Notes under the pieces: generated by a model
Told to the model about the DNA's origin: nothing
Databases searched by the model: none
What the model saw: the letters and a program-made list of their open reading frames with translations, nothing else
Translations under genes and position numbers: made by a program
Assembly: GCA_019426215.1 (NCBI GenBank)
Contig: CM033394.1
Span: forward strand, 39,864,423-39,928,422
Source of the DNA: Buddleja alternifolia
Taxonomy: Eukaryota; Streptophyta; Magnoliopsida; Lamiales; Scrophulariaceae
Length of the DNA stretch: 64,000 nucleotides
Direction of reading: 5' to 3'
In this document: in pieces, positions 30,394 to 42,803 of the stretch
Layout of the letters: every line of letters starts with the position of its first letter
Position numbering within the stretch: the first letter of the stretch is position 1

Positions 30394-31499
30394 CTTAATG
30401 GCATTCCAATTAAAAACATATGAACTTGATTAACAAAAAGTAACCTTAATGTGGGAGACAAATGAGATATTAGTTAGCAGATCATGGGACCTATATTAAT
30501 GTTGGTTTCTTTCTCGTTTATTTAATTACATAATCATGCATGTACAGGACAATTTAAAAAATTTAAACCTATATAAATAAGATATGAGAATTAAAAATTA
30601 TGAGTTTCTTAGGATATATGGAGGTGGCCCCACTATTCATATTATACAATTAATTAGCTAATTTATGAGGTGCTAAACACATGGTTCATTAGATTTTCCT
30701 ATGCGCAACAATTGATGAATATATGTTTAAAAAGAGATTCAGTAATTAAATTTTGAAATTCTAGTCACCAAATATGGAGATTAGTCTAGTATGTCGTGTC
30801 GTATCTTGAATATGCCTGATTTATTCTGTACACATTTGTTCGGAGGTTCCTGCTCAGGTTTATCCTGACTTTAACTTTACACCACATCACGTAAAGAAAT
30901 AGATATTTAGATGAAGATATAAGGAAGAGTGTAATGCATGCAAAAATAGATAGTATATTTTCCCTTAACCATAAAGCAAATGTAAGTGAAAAGCTACTAG
31001 CATCTTTTCTCTTGTGAAAGGCGCAAAAAAAGGGAGAATAAAACTATCTTTTACCCTTCTTTGCAAAAGCCAAATAAAAAACAAAAATTGGACGACTTTT
31101 TAATGCCCTAGAACTGAAATATATTAGGATTTAAATTTGTTTCGCTTCTATATTTAAATTCGTTATTGTTTTCCAATTTACAGGGACAATTTGTTCATTT
31201 ACGAAGAACTAAATACTAAAGAAGTTGTAGTACTAACTACTTAAAAGTCCTTGTACCGGGAAAACTTTTTTTTTTTTTTTTTTTGGGGTGATTTGTGTAG
31301 ATCTAATAAAATAGAATTGAGTCAAAATGTTGTGAGTTAGCCTTTAATATGATCGAGAGGAAGCAAAAGAGACAGATATTTGAGGCTCACTCGATCCGTA
31401 ATTTGCAATAATTGATGCAAGTGTATGATTTTATTTAGAAAATAAAAATATATATAGACAGTAAAATGATAAAGTTCTTTTTTTTCTTTTTTTTAAATA
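30394..31499. other. Intergenic AT-rich DNA, nothing recognised
   Basis: Contains a run of about 20 T (31267-31284 region) but no supportable gene or repeat structure. Confidence 0.4.
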
Positions 31500-31930
31500 A
31501 ATGGTGGGGGTTACCCAAATACAGAGTATCTTAGCCCGACAAACCCGGGCCGATAGTCACAAAACGAAGTCAAGTAAGATCATCTCTATCATTGTCTAGA
31601 AGTTGATAGATTTGTGAGATAGGTGCATAGGGGTGTTAATGCCCCGCTTGGCTAAAACATCTGCTACTTGATTGTCTTTGCGCCAAATATACTGAAAAGA
31701 GACATCTCAGTCTCGAGCTTGCACACTATGAATGCTAGTGATCACCTCAAACTGGCGATGTGCTCTGGAGGCCTCCACTCTTCAGTGCTACCCGGTAATC
31801 CGATTCAACAATGACTTTTTTTACGCCCGAATCCCACGCCAATTCTAGCCTCAATAGAATGACACGCATCTCCGCCTCCAGTGACGAACTCCAGTGACGA
31901 ACACGCCAGTTATAGAGAATATGCCCCTAT
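31500..31930 (-). pseudogene. LINE-type RNase H-like (RVT_3) fragment
   Basis: On the - strand the fragment encodes SLEAEMRVILLRLELAWDSG followed by VKKVIVESDYRVAL, and further on NQVADVLAKRGINTP. This is the RNase H fold (catalytic E, D, D positions) seen at the end of plant L1-type LINE ORF2 and in RVT_3 proteins. Stops and small indels break it, including an imperfect 13-bp duplication (CCAGTGACGAACT) near 31880-31910. No 5' LINE sequence is present. Confidence 0.7.
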
Positions 31931-32305
31931 CTTTAGTTTTTGCGCATATACCAAAAAGATTAAAAAAGGGTAGAAAAGTAGATCCCCTCCCCATTCCTCT
32001 ATATCCATATAATTAATTAACGCCGAAAGATTGATTATGGTCTTTGGCAAAAGAATTGTTTAGCTTCTTTCCGTTTCCCTCAAACGACCACTTATTAAAG
32101 CTCATCCATGATTGGAAATATTAATTTATTTACAAAGACAAATTAAAATTCAAAAGTTACATCATATCATAGGGTATACCCACTTGCTGAATTTATATTA
32201 CTCCAAACTGTTTAACATTAGTTGTGATGACTTTGAAATTTTAAGAATCAAACCATGAAGATTCTTGATATATTGAAAATAATATAGATTAGATTGGAAA
32301 ATGTT

Positions 32306-32501
32306 CAAGGTATAATGTACTACTATTGATTAATATTAAGGAAAATTACATACATATATATAGACCTCCTCACTTATGGTGTAATTACCAAAACTTCCCC
32401 GAACAAGGTGTAATGTACAACTATTGATTAATATTAGGGAAAATTACACATATATATAGACTTCCTCACTTATGGTATAATTACCAGAACCTACCCTCAC
32501 T
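32306..32501. repeat. 98-bp tandem duplication covering a MITE end and its flank
   Basis: CAAGGTATAATGTACTACTATTGATTAATATTAAGG... (32306-32403) is followed by a diverged copy CAAGGTGTAATGTACAAC... (32404-32501). Both include flank plus the start of the MITE, so duplication followed insertion. Confidence 0.8.
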
Positions 32502-32691
32502 TATTGAAAATTATCAAAACACCCCATCAAATGATCTAATGTAAAATTTACATAGTTAAAGTTATAAGAACTTTTAAACGCACATGGAGTAAAATTGTAA
32601 GAAATCCTTTGGGAGGAGGGGGGTATGTTGGTAATTTCCAACGTTTTTGGTAATTACACAATAAATGAGAAGATCTGTATGTAATTTTCCC
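32437..32691. mobile_element. 255-bp MITE, Mutator-like
   Basis: The ends GGGAAAATTACACATATAT and (reverse complement of the right end) GGGAAAATTACATACAGATC are inverted repeats over about 45 bp. Flanking 9-mers TTAATATTA (32428-32436) and TTATTATTA (32692-32700) match at 8 of 9 positions. No coding capacity. Confidence 0.75.
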
Positions 32692-32993
32692 TTATTATTA
32701 TGCCACATCAATATATTGTTTATGTAACTAATTGATGTGGCATTATTCTATCCATTTCATATCAATCTGAGTACTTAAAAGAATTTTCATCAAAAAAATT
32801 GATTTATCTTATTGAAAGTCATCACTTTTAATTAAGCTTTTTCTTGTAAATCTTGAAATGAAAGAGTGAGGTCAACTATACAGTAGTACTAATGATATGA
32901 TTATGATTGTTCTGGAACTTGAAATCCAAGACTCCATAAGAAACACTCTTTTTCAAGATCCAGCTCCAACTTGACTTGTTCTTGAACTAAGAT

Positions 32994-35262
32994 TTAATGC
33001 ATACTCTTCCTGTTTCTCCTCTTTTGCATTCCATCCAATGATTTTGCTTTGTAGATCATGTTATTACCTTCTGGTACTCTATTCTTGCATATACTCGTAC
33101 GCTTATCCCTCTCTTGCTCTCTCTTCCCACCTACCTGACTACACGTTCCAACTTGTGAACGATGACTATTACTTGTTTCTACAGCACGAGATGATGCACA
33201 GCTGTCTGAAGTCACTGTTGAATTGCAGCTTGTCGCCTCTGAGACTTGCGGTGGATCAGTTACTCTACCAGGTGCTTTGGTAAAAAGGGATTCGTCCTTT
33301 ACTACCTTCGCACTTAATGTCGAGCTCCTAGACACTCTCATTGGTTTCCGTTGTTTAGCATTATTAGTTACAGCCTAGAGAATGTGCAAAAGCCAGATTA
33401 GCGATCATGCATGTTCTTCTTGACATGACTCCCACGAACTCAAAAGAAATTATGTGAAAATGCAATTAAACATGATTTTAATCATATGACATTGAAAAAG
33501 CATACTCCTATATATATGTTTATATATCTTCAATCTTCTGTAAAGTATCTAAAGACATAAGAATGTTTGAATGGTGCAAGGACGATACCTTGTTTCCATT
33601 TGATTCATGGAAAGCTCCTTGACAGAAAGAAGGCATCGGTACAGCTTTGAACTTGAGGCTTTTCCTCAACTGCTTAATTTCAGCTTTTGTCTTCTCCTGT
33701 CGAAAACCAAAATCATGTCGATTGAACTCTACGCTAAGTATTGCATGGTATAGTCATAATAAATAAGCACAATCTTTAACCGAACGAAAAATGGTAAGGA
33801 AGAAGTCCCTATGATTTAAGTCCACATGTTAATTACCTGAGGTTTTGCCTGAAGTTGATTCATTTCAGCTTCCTTTGCATGCTTATTTTCTTCTAACTTC
33901 ATATCGGACGATACAAAAAAGGAAAAGAAGTGGCAGAGAGAGAAGTCAATCAACCATATAGAATGTACATAACACATCATAAGCATTATTGTTCATTTGT
34001 ATAACAGCATATTTTTTTACCTCTTTTCTTCTTTGTGCACGCTCATCGCATTTGAAACGAAACCTAGAAATATCTTGTCTCGAGCCTGGCTTAGTTGAAC
34101 CAACAGAGGGCTTGACCCTAAATGGCATAATTCATGAGATAAGATAAACTCATCGGATATATACCGCACTTGATGGAAGTTCAATAGTTTGCTTATGAAC
34201 CTGTTTGCGCTTTTATGTACAATACTTGACACCTTCTGCGATCTAGAAGACTTAGGCTCCACGATCGTTCTGTTTCTTGATTCTTTTTCAGAACTAAAAT
34301 ATATATAAAAGAAATAAAATAGAAAGTGTTGGCAAGTGAATACATAGAAACATGAACTAGGCATCTGCCAAAATAACAAGAAAAAGAATTACCTCTTGAT
34401 CTCATCAACTCTTCTTGTTTCGGAACCAGGCTGAGCAAAAAAAGAGAAACAATCAAATTATTACGATATTAGCAAGATAATCTAGGAATAAGCATTAAAG
34501 GAATATATGGGGTTTTATTAAAAATTTTCCGAAAATGAAGAAAAAGCTAATAAAGACGCTTGTTATTATACAGCTTAACAAAATAAACAGAATTTACATA
34601 AGCTATGTCAACCTTATATTGCGGTGATTTGTGTAATGGCGTTTTGGTGGGAGTAGCAGCTTTCCAAGTCTTATTTTCTTCATTGGATCTCAACAAACTT
34701 TTTAATAACTGTTTTGGTTGCTTTGTTTTCTGAGACTTTAGATATATATCTTCTGCTCTCAGAAATCGTAACTCGAGGCATAAATCTCGGCTTTGTATGT
34801 TCAGCTTCCGATGGAATCTTATCCTGCATTTCAATTAGCCCGTTTAAGTCATAAATATAGTGTAACGGGCATGAAAATCTCATCAAAGAAACATGCAATA
34901 CAAACTAAATAATAAGTTAAAGTAATTTATGTTTCCAGGTATATAAGCCTCTTATCGTTTATGTGCCATAACCGATACAGATCAGTTTCAAAAAATTAAA
35001 CAAACACAGATATGGGAATCCAACAAACCTTGAAGGATAAAATCTTTTACTCTTTTGAACTGGCAGCCGGTATTTCCTCATTTGCATGATTAGTAGTCGA
35101 CAAGGCCAACCGGCCATAGTCGGACCTTGCTTGCAATCCAATTGGCTGTTTCATTTCAACATCGAGATTACTTTTCATATCAATCTCTGATTTGGAATTT
35201 ATTGAAATTAAACTTCCAAGTGAGCAGGTCCACTCTCTACGTTTGACATACCACGAACACAA
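32994..35262 (-). CDS. TPX2-domain WVD2-like microtubule-associated protein (5' end incomplete)
   Basis: Exons on the - strand with consistent GT-AG borders and phases: 34613 to about 34832, 34393-34430, 34201-34293, 34021-34117, 33837-33896, 33589-33696 and 32994-33374 (stop TAA 32994-32996). An upstream exon probably lies in 35040-35262. The TPX2 core is split over three exons: RFRFKCDERAQRRKE, then LEENKHAKEAEMNQLQAKPQ, then EIKQLRKSLKFKAVPMPSF. WVD2-like proteins bind cortical microtubules and influence cell expansion. The N-terminal part is basic and Ser/Lys-rich. The four residues normally linking RKE to KLEE are absent. The 5' end near the gap (35262-35571) could not be joined in one frame, so the model is partial. 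Confidence 0.8.
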
Positions 35263-35571
35263 CTTCCACGTTGGTATTACACCTGCAGTTCATTTTGAGG
35301 CTCAAAAGTGAAGTTTTGGGTGGGCCAGATACTTTTGTTCACATTCAAGGAAATTTCATGTGGTCTTGTCTGTGTACAAACCGTCCCGTTGTTCCTCATT
35401 TATCTGTTTTTGATCTGATATGTCGTTTTCGCTGGTATGACTATTGTCCTCCATGCGGCATTTAGGTGAAATTGCTTCCTTTTTCAAACGGCCTCAAATA
35501 TGCTTTTTTCTCTGTAACGACCAGGTTTTTTGCGCATTTTCCCGACTTTCTAGATAAACCTGTTTTTGTGT

Positions 35572-35599
35572 NNNNNNNNNNNNNNNNNNNNNNNNNNNN
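35572..35599. other. Assembly gap (28 N)
   Basis: The gap separates the 5' side of the TPX2 gene from a copia RNase H fragment; the two sides share no feature. Confidence 0.95.
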
Positions 35600-35935
35600 C
35601 TGAGTATGTAGCTGCAGGAAGTTGTTGTGCACAAGTTCTATGCGATGAGGCAACAACTTAGAGATTACGGAACAATCTTAGGACCAACTCCCATTCATTG
35701 TGATAACCAAAGCGCTTTAGCCATGACTCAAAACCCTGTTCTTCATTCAAGAACCAAACACATTGACATTAGATACCATTTCCTTCTGACCACGTTCAAA
35801 AGAAAGATAATCTCCATGCACTTCATGGAACTGACAAACAACTGGCATAATCTTCACCAAAGCACTCAATGAACAAGTTTTCTCACTTGAGAAGTGACTA
35901 GGTATGATTGATTTAAACGGCTTGATCAGGGAAGC
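35600..35935 (+). pseudogene. SIRE-type copia RNase H (C-terminal end of pol)
   Basis: Immediately after the gap the + strand encodes [13 protein letters not shown], a frame slip, then [20 protein letters not shown] followed by [20 protein letters not shown] and IRYHFL. This is the copia RNase H/C-terminus. A further frameshift precedes the remnant of the terminal IFTKALNEQ block. It is the end of pol of the element whose envelope-like ORF and 3' LTR follow. Confidence 0.8.
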
Positions 35936-36696
35936 ATCATAATTTATTAGGCATATAATTTAGGGGGAATCCACTTAAGTTATATCTCACAATATCTTAA
36001 AAAAAAATTATTTTTACTGATCATAACTGTAAGCGTCAATGATAAAAATTTTCAGATGCATAATCATCAACGCTCAGTTCTATGTTTGCATAAAATATTG
36101 AAGCTCAAAATATTGAAAAGTCTTTGACTTCAAGCGTCCATTTTATCAGCTAAGCGCTGAATAGTTTATCAAAAATTTATAAAATATTTTCGTTACAAGC
36201 CATGCATAAAATTTTCAAACTTCTTTCAAGGTCGTGGGTAGACTCAAAGGTCTATTGTACTCTACTCACACGCCTCTATCACATCAAACTGGCGGTACTC
36301 AAATTTTTTAAAATGACGGTTCAGAGATAGCACGTGTTGGTGTACGTGTCAGTGTACAAACATGCGCGTGTGTTACACTCTGAAAATACCAAACGTTAAT
36401 TTTTCTTTAACTCGGATGTCAAATCTTTATATATGAGAATTACAAAATGTAACTTCTCTCTTTACACAAAACTCGCGTCCGCAGTTAATAAATTTAGGCT
36501 AAGATCACAACAGTTATTACACGTGTTTAAATCTACTAAGACACTAATAACACAAGTTCAAAAACTCTTTACTGTGTCATTTAAAACACAAACTCTGCAG
36601 AAAAAGTACTTACTTTCTATTCACGCATATCTGCAAATCTCTTTATCTCTCTCAATACAACAGAAATCTCAGTCATCTTCTTGTTTTACAAAAAAA

Positions 36697-38465
36697 ATGG
36701 CACCAAAGAAATCATCATCTACTTCTGCTGAAATTACCATCAAGGTAAATGAAGGTTGTTGTCGACTGGAAATTTCTATATGAACAAACTCAGATCAACC
36801 TGACGGACATAAGGACATGGTCGTCCAAGCTGGGCTCAAACCCTTCTTAACCCAACTCTTATATGTTCCTACTGAAGTTGAAACTTTCTGGAAGACTGCT
36901 ACACTTTCAGAGGACAAGAAGTCCATCTCTTGTCAAATTCCTTCTCCAAGAAGGAGTCTCCAAAGGAATTCATCCTATCTGCTCTCCACCATTGCCAAGA
37001 ACTTCAATTTGCCTAATGAGGGTGAGGCACTGGATTCTGTTACGTTGAAACAAATTAAGGAAGCATGGGCAATCATGAGTGGGTTACGACGATGTTCTTA
37101 CACTCAGTACTTCGAGAAGAAAGACCTGGTGTCCAATACCGGTTATTGGCTGATTTCTGCAGCAAGATCATAGAATGCCGCGTGGGAACCTTTGATAAGG
37201 TAAATCCTGTTCAATTTCAGATGATGGTTGCTATACTCTTCAACATCAAAATCAACTGGAGTGAGTACATCTTCGGACGGTTTCGGGACAGTCTAAGCGC
37301 TTCAAATAAGCCTTATGGACTCATCCTGAGTGACATCTTGTTTAAATCGAATTTTGTGTACTCGTCTGGACTTCCGTTGAATAAGTCCAAGTTGTTGGGA
37401 AAAAGGATTCTGACCAATATGTTCAATCCTCCAAAAGTTAGTGGTGCGGCTAGACCCCTATCTGAGCGGCTGGAAGAACGCCAACTGCTTGCTCAAAAGG
37501 CTGAGAGACCAGTGCCAGAGGAAGCTGTGAAGCGTCCAGCAGCAACGAAAAAGAGAGCCCCCAGAAAACCCAAAGTTAAAATTGCCGTCCCCTCTCAAAA
37601 GATTGATGAGGAAACTGATGAGGATGCCGAGGACAAGTTGCCTCTTAAAAGACGAAAGCTGGAAGGGATCATTAAGCAAATAGACTTTGAAGAACCAGCT
37701 GCTGATCCTCCCGCTCCTCCGGCTAAACTAGTTGAAGGAGTCAACATTAAGAAAATCTTTAAGCGTTCCAGGACTAGCAAGCGTCAAGCTACTCCTGAAG
37801 AGCCTGAGACAGTTGAGCCAAGCGCTCAAGTCGTCGTTGAGCCAAGCGCTCAAGATGTTGCTGTTGAGCCAAGCGCTCAAGTTGCTGTTGAGCCAAGCGC
37901 TCCAGAAACTGCTGTTGAGCTTAGTTCTCAGGGTAAGTTTATTTCTTCCCACAGCATGTCTTTTCCTACATCTGTAGAAGATCCTGCTCTTATAGAGGAT
38001 GGCTCTTGTTTTTCAGCTATAGTTCCAGCTGCTGCTGAAGTGTCCACAGATGTTCTGTTGGATGTTGACCTGACTGGAGTTGTAGCTATCGCTCAAGATG
38101 TTGCCGCTGAAGTAGCTGCAATTGAACCTGAGGAACCTGCTACTTTAACAGAGGCACGTTCAGAAGATCAGAACGCTGCTGAAGACGTTAGAGCTCCTCG
38201 TCACTTCTTTCAACTCGATCCGCTGAAGACAATTGATCATTCAATTAACTATATGCCCCCAGCGCTCGACGAAGATTTCATTCCTGCAGGATATAATATA
38301 GAAAGATATATTGCTGCAGAAGCTGACGCTGCAAGACTGATTGACTTTGACAGCGCAATCAAAGCAACCGTTCTAGACAGACCAGGAGACAGACCTCCTA
38401 GATGTGCCGTGGATGTGGCTTACTATCTTGACAATGGCCACAGCAGACCACTGAGTTCGCGCTAA
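36697..38465 (+). pseudogene. Envelope-like/extra ORF of SIRE element, N-terminal part
   Basis: It starts MAPKKSSSTSAEITIK at 36697, is frameshifted at least near 36745-36790 and near 37065-37085, and is then open to 38465. The region 36830-37380 resembles the globular domain annotated as putative plant transposon protein (KPYGLILSDILFKSNF near 37305-37355). The following part is Lys/Arg-rich with nuclear-localisation-like KKRAPRKPKVK and RSRTSKRQ. A tandem VEPSAQ-type repeat (five or so copies, about 37810-37930) and an acidic Ala/Glu-rich tail follow. No transmembrane segment is obvious, so 'envelope' is positional naming only. Product is broken. Confidence 0.65.
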
Positions 38466-40818
38466 GGGATTACAGTGTCGTGTGTATGATCCTCTCCGTC
38501 CTAGCTTTCTCAATCCCTCAGAGTCAGTCTTGAACAGAGAAGGTTACACACATTTCCCTCAGACGGCTCACAGCCCTGAAAATCTTGCATCGGCCCGTCC
38601 TCTCTGTCTATGGAAAAATAAAGAGATTCATGCTGGTGAGCGCCTTGAATCGTTGACCGATCTGCTCCAGACTGAAGCTGATGCTTACTTTGACAGCGTC
38701 TGGAATGCCAACTATCAGCCTGATAAGCACCGCTTTGAAGCCATAAGAGATATTCATCTTGAAGGTATTCGTGCTATGGTGACTGCTGGCACAGACTTCT
38801 GTATAAATGAGTAAATTGGGGTTGAAGCGTACATGGGACATAACTACACCTTCCCAGAGTTAGTCCAAGCTCCCCATCTTTTCGGCATAGGCATGCATGA
38901 CAAGAAGCGTCAATTCGCCAAGTATTGCCTCCTGAAGCGTCAACAAAGACTCGGACCTGTTCTCAAGCTCCCAATTATTAGACATCAAATAGAACAATGT
39001 CTACGTCAAGAACTTCAGAGATTATCCCTCACCCCTCTTCGGTTTAATGCTCAAGCGTCTTCCAGTGGTACAGTTGGTGAACGGTGCTTAAATCTTGCTC
39101 CAAGCCACTGTGAAGAAAACTTCAATCTGATGGTAAAGATTCTATCTCCCGTATCTCTCTTGATAAAATCTTCACTGCCAATCTCAGATCTTGGAACGGC
39201 TCAGTGATCAATTCATTCAAAGGATATCCGCTGCTCTCCTTCCATTCGCAGTGAGGTACTCAATCACTATGAGTATGTTCTTTCTCTGCTTGAAAGGAAT
39301 CAAGAGCTCGCTCAAGCCATTTATCCGTATCTTGAAGAGTACTATGCGGACTGTGTGCCTACACATCGACGTCCTGCATCTCTTCCCTCAGATTGCTTGA
39401 TTGGATTTTCCAGAACTCACTGCACAGATTCACTATTCTCCATCGCTCAAGCGCCGTCCAAAGTTTTCCCAGATCATGTGCTGGATATCATTGGTCCAAT
39501 GTACATCAGGGCCATTGATAGTCCTCTTCGCACCTTTATCTCCGGTACTTGTATGTCCAGGACCAGACTCATTGAACTCTTGGATTCTACATCCACCTCT
39601 TATGCCAACTCAGCAAGCTGGAACTTTCAATTCACTGACTTTCGCCAGCCTGAGTCAACGCTTGAGGAAGCGCCTGCTGAGACATCTGAAGCGTCCAAAT
39701 CTGCAGATACCAGTATTCCTGACGCTCCTGAACATGCTACCATTGATAGTGCTGCAGATACTTCCCTGGATATTCGAGGTACTGTTTTTGATCCAGCCTA
39801 TCAAGTTCCTTTTGACTCTCTCAAACACTCATCACGGTTCAAGCGACCAGCTCCTCAAGTGGTTCAATCAGATGAGAGTCAAGCCTTCGGTCCCCTGCTT
39901 AAATCTGTTTTGGAGACAATTAGCGCTCAAGCTACTCAGAGTGAAGAATCTCTCCATTGGATTAAGGAAGACCTGGCAAAGATTGAAACTCACGTAATGA
40001 GCGCTCAGATTGCTCATATGCGTAGTTCAGCTCAAGCGGCAGTTGGTGAGTGCAAACAAGACTTTCAAGAAATGCAGGATGCTGCCCACGCAACCCAACT
40101 TGCCATGAAAGAAGAACTTGAAAAGCGCCTTGCAACCCTTGAGATCTCTGTGAATGACGCCACCAGCGCTAAGCTTCTTGTTATGCAGGAACGCTTCGAC
40201 AAGCGTCTGGATGACATCACAGATTCCTTATCTCAGATTGCTCATCAGGTAAGTGTACTCACAAACCACTTCTTAAAATCTGATGATGGCAATAAGGGGG
40301 AAGAGAAGAAGAAAGGAGAAAAGCGGAAAGCGTCCAGTTCAAAAGTTGAAAATCCTCCGTCTCCTAAACGTCAAATGCCTCCTTCTCAGTCTACGCTTAA
40401 TCTCCCGTCTTGGATAACTGCTCTGAAACAAAGTTCATCCGGAGCGCCCAGTAGTACACTAAGGGAACCTCCTAGAGCGTTATATCCAAAGCTACCAATT
40501 CCCACAAGAGCACTGCTTGAACAGTTTGACATTCCTCTTCAGAGAACATCCATTTCAGAACCTACGGATCCACAGATCTTAGCTGAAGAAAGGAAGATGA
40601 CTGATTTTAGCCAAGCTTTTCGAATCTGCCTAAGGTACATTGGTATCGACCCAACTGACTGGGATAATCACTTTAAAGGATTCAAAAAGAGACAACAAGA
40701 AGAAAACAAGCTTATCATCAACAAAGATCATGAAGCAATGATGATCTTGGAAGACAATCTGACTGAAGCTATCCGAGCTGAAATGTCCAAGCGATACAGA
40801 GTTAGACCAAGTCATTAA
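38466..40818 (+). pseudogene. Envelope-like/extra ORF of SIRE element, C-terminal part
   Basis: Frames change near 38465, at the stop 38812-38814, and around 39200-39360. The last frame (39355-40818) is open for 487 codons. It encodes an Ala/Ser/Glu-rich stretch, then a predicted coiled coil (about 40000-40260; AMKEELEKRLATLEISVND and LLVMQERFDKRLDDITDSLS). A Lys-rich segment (EEKKKGEKRKASSSK) and a helical C-terminus ending RVRPSH follow. Coiled coil plus basic region suggests a structural rather than enzymatic role. The function in SIRE elements is not established. Confidence 0.6.
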
Positions 40819-41051
40819 AGCTTTCTGATTTTACATTATCTATATTCTTGTCTCTTATATCTTTAAATATTCAGCTGTAAAAATGCTTGTAATTCTCGAT
40901 AAATATGAAATGCATTTTTTTGCTGAAACATCTCGTTGAAGCATAACTAACTTTAACTAACGTTTACTGATCAAAGCTAACTTTTACTTTTGGCTATCTA
41001 ACTCTTGAACTATAAAAGAGTAAGTATTGCCATCATCAAAAAGGGGGAAAT

Positions 41052-42595
41052 TGTTAGGAATTTCATGTTAGAAGTTTTGATGATGACAATTAAGTTTTTG
41101 TTAGACCCCAAAAAAAAAGTTGTAAGTTTATTCTCGTAGAAAACTTGTATAGGCTTTGAAGCGTTAGACTTGTAATAGATTTATTAGGCTTTGTTATCTT
41201 ACTTTAGAGTGTTAGGCAAAATAGTTTTAGGCTGAGCGTCTGATGATTTCTGAGTGAGTTTATCAGTGGTAAAGTTCGAAGACTCAAGCGCCTGATCTCA
41301 GAAGATAGATACAGTCTCCAAGCGTCCACTTTGGCCAGCTATATCAAGCGTTACCTTATGGGACAGAAGTGATTTCACCTGAATTTACTTCTAAGTCCAG
41401 AAGGAGTTTAATGCAAATATTCTCAAAGCATTAAATACCAACGGGTATTAATTTCAAATGCATTAAATGTTGATAAGAGCATTTAATATGATAAGCAATG
41501 TCAGACGTACGGAGAAGCCACCCTATTGGACTGTCAACTATCTCAGACTGCAGCACCAACTTTCGTGCAGCAGATTTTCAGGAAAAAGGACAAAAGCTGT
41601 TCACTCGCGAAAGTGAGAGACACGCGCCAGTGCATGTGTCAAACGGACACTTTCTCCAAGAATACCTATAAATAGGACTTCAACAACAAAAAAAAGGGGG
41701 GCAACAATTTTATCAAGCCAAATTGCTGTTGCATTAAAATCTCATTCCTTAAATTCTCAGAAAAGCCAGAAACTTCAAGAAACATCCAAATTGCTTTTCT
41801 TATATTCCTGAGACAGTCAACAAATATCTCAAACATTCTTTTTGAAGAAACCAGATTCCTACTGAGATATTACCAAGTTGTTTGAACTTCATCAAAATCA
41901 AACAAACCTTTTAGAAAATCCCATCCAAGCCTCGCGATCTGTGTGAAGTCGAAGTTGGATACTTGCATCATTTCTGGGTGAAAGAAGCAAGAGGGTTGAA
42001 GTGATTTGAAGCAGAAATCTGTGTGATCAAGGAGCTCAAGTCATCGACATCCATCTCTCCCTAATTTGTAGAAGATTCTGTGTGATTCTTTGAGAATCAT
42101 TTTAGTGGATTGCCTCCAAGTGCAAAGGAGAAGAAGGACGTAGTCGGGATTACACCACCCAACGAACCTTACAAATATTGTGTTATTTACTTTTCAGTCA
42201 TTTCATTCATCTATCATATCATTGCATAAGTAAAACACAATCAAAAGCTAAGCACCTAAGAAACATCTTGTGACGCTAAAACTTTCAAAGAGAAGACTCC
42301 AAAATCATTCCGCTGTGCTAACCCTGATTAAAAGAACTGAACGCTTAACCTACAAGGTCAAAGTATTCAATTCCTGAAGTCTAAGTTAACTTTATAAAAC
42401 AGTCTTCATTAGACGCTTGACAAAGTCTCAAATATCTTATGTGAACGCTAAGGTGAAGCGTCACACTCTTCAAGCGCCTATCATTTCAAGCGTCCAAATA
42501 CGTTTAATACGAAATTTCTTTTTAAGTCGAAAAAGACTTAAGGGTCTATTCAACCCCCCCTTCTAGACCCTTTCGTATGCCACTTGGGACCAACA
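41052..42595 (+). repeat. 3' LTR of SIRE-like element (1544 bp)
   Basis: It begins TGTTAGGAATTTCATGTTAG after the purine tract and ends CCACTTGGGACCAACA, followed by GATTA (possible target duplication). A TATA box (CCTATAAATAGG, 41665-41676) is in the expected U3 position. The sequence repeatedly contains AAGCG words (about ten visible). Confidence 0.85.
41665..41676 (+). promoter_or_regulatory. TATA box in SIRE LTR
   Basis: CCTATAAATAGG, about 610 bp into the LTR and followed by an A-rich stretch, is the likely promoter driving element RNA. Confidence 0.65.
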
Positions 42596-42803
42596 GATTA
42601 ATTTATGAACAATTTTCTTTTCCTTTATCTCTCTACACTAAAATTCTTCTTCGAAACGTATCCACCGGTGTAATTGACAAGTGTAAAGCCACTTCATTAG
42701 TTTTGTTTTGGTTGGGTAGATGCGTTTCGTAACAAAATTCTATGTATATATTATTTTAATAAAATAATGATAAATTGATTCGATCAATGATGATATTATA
42801 TAT

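Larger units (their letters stand above)
35600..42595 (+). mobile_element. SIRE-like copia element, 3' half with envelope-like ORF
   Basis: The order is RNase H end (35600-35935), spacer with antisense-free AT-rich DNA, broken extra ORF (36697-40818), polypurine tract (AAAAAGGGGGAAAT, 41038-41051) and 3' LTR (41052-42595). An extra ORF between pol and the 3' LTR and the CATCAAAAAGGGGGA tract are typical of the SIRE branch of copia. The 5' half is lost at the gap. Confidence 0.8.

Noticed and set aside
33038..33283. 81-codon + strand frame
   Set aside because: It is antisense to the last exon of the TPX2 gene and has no domain.
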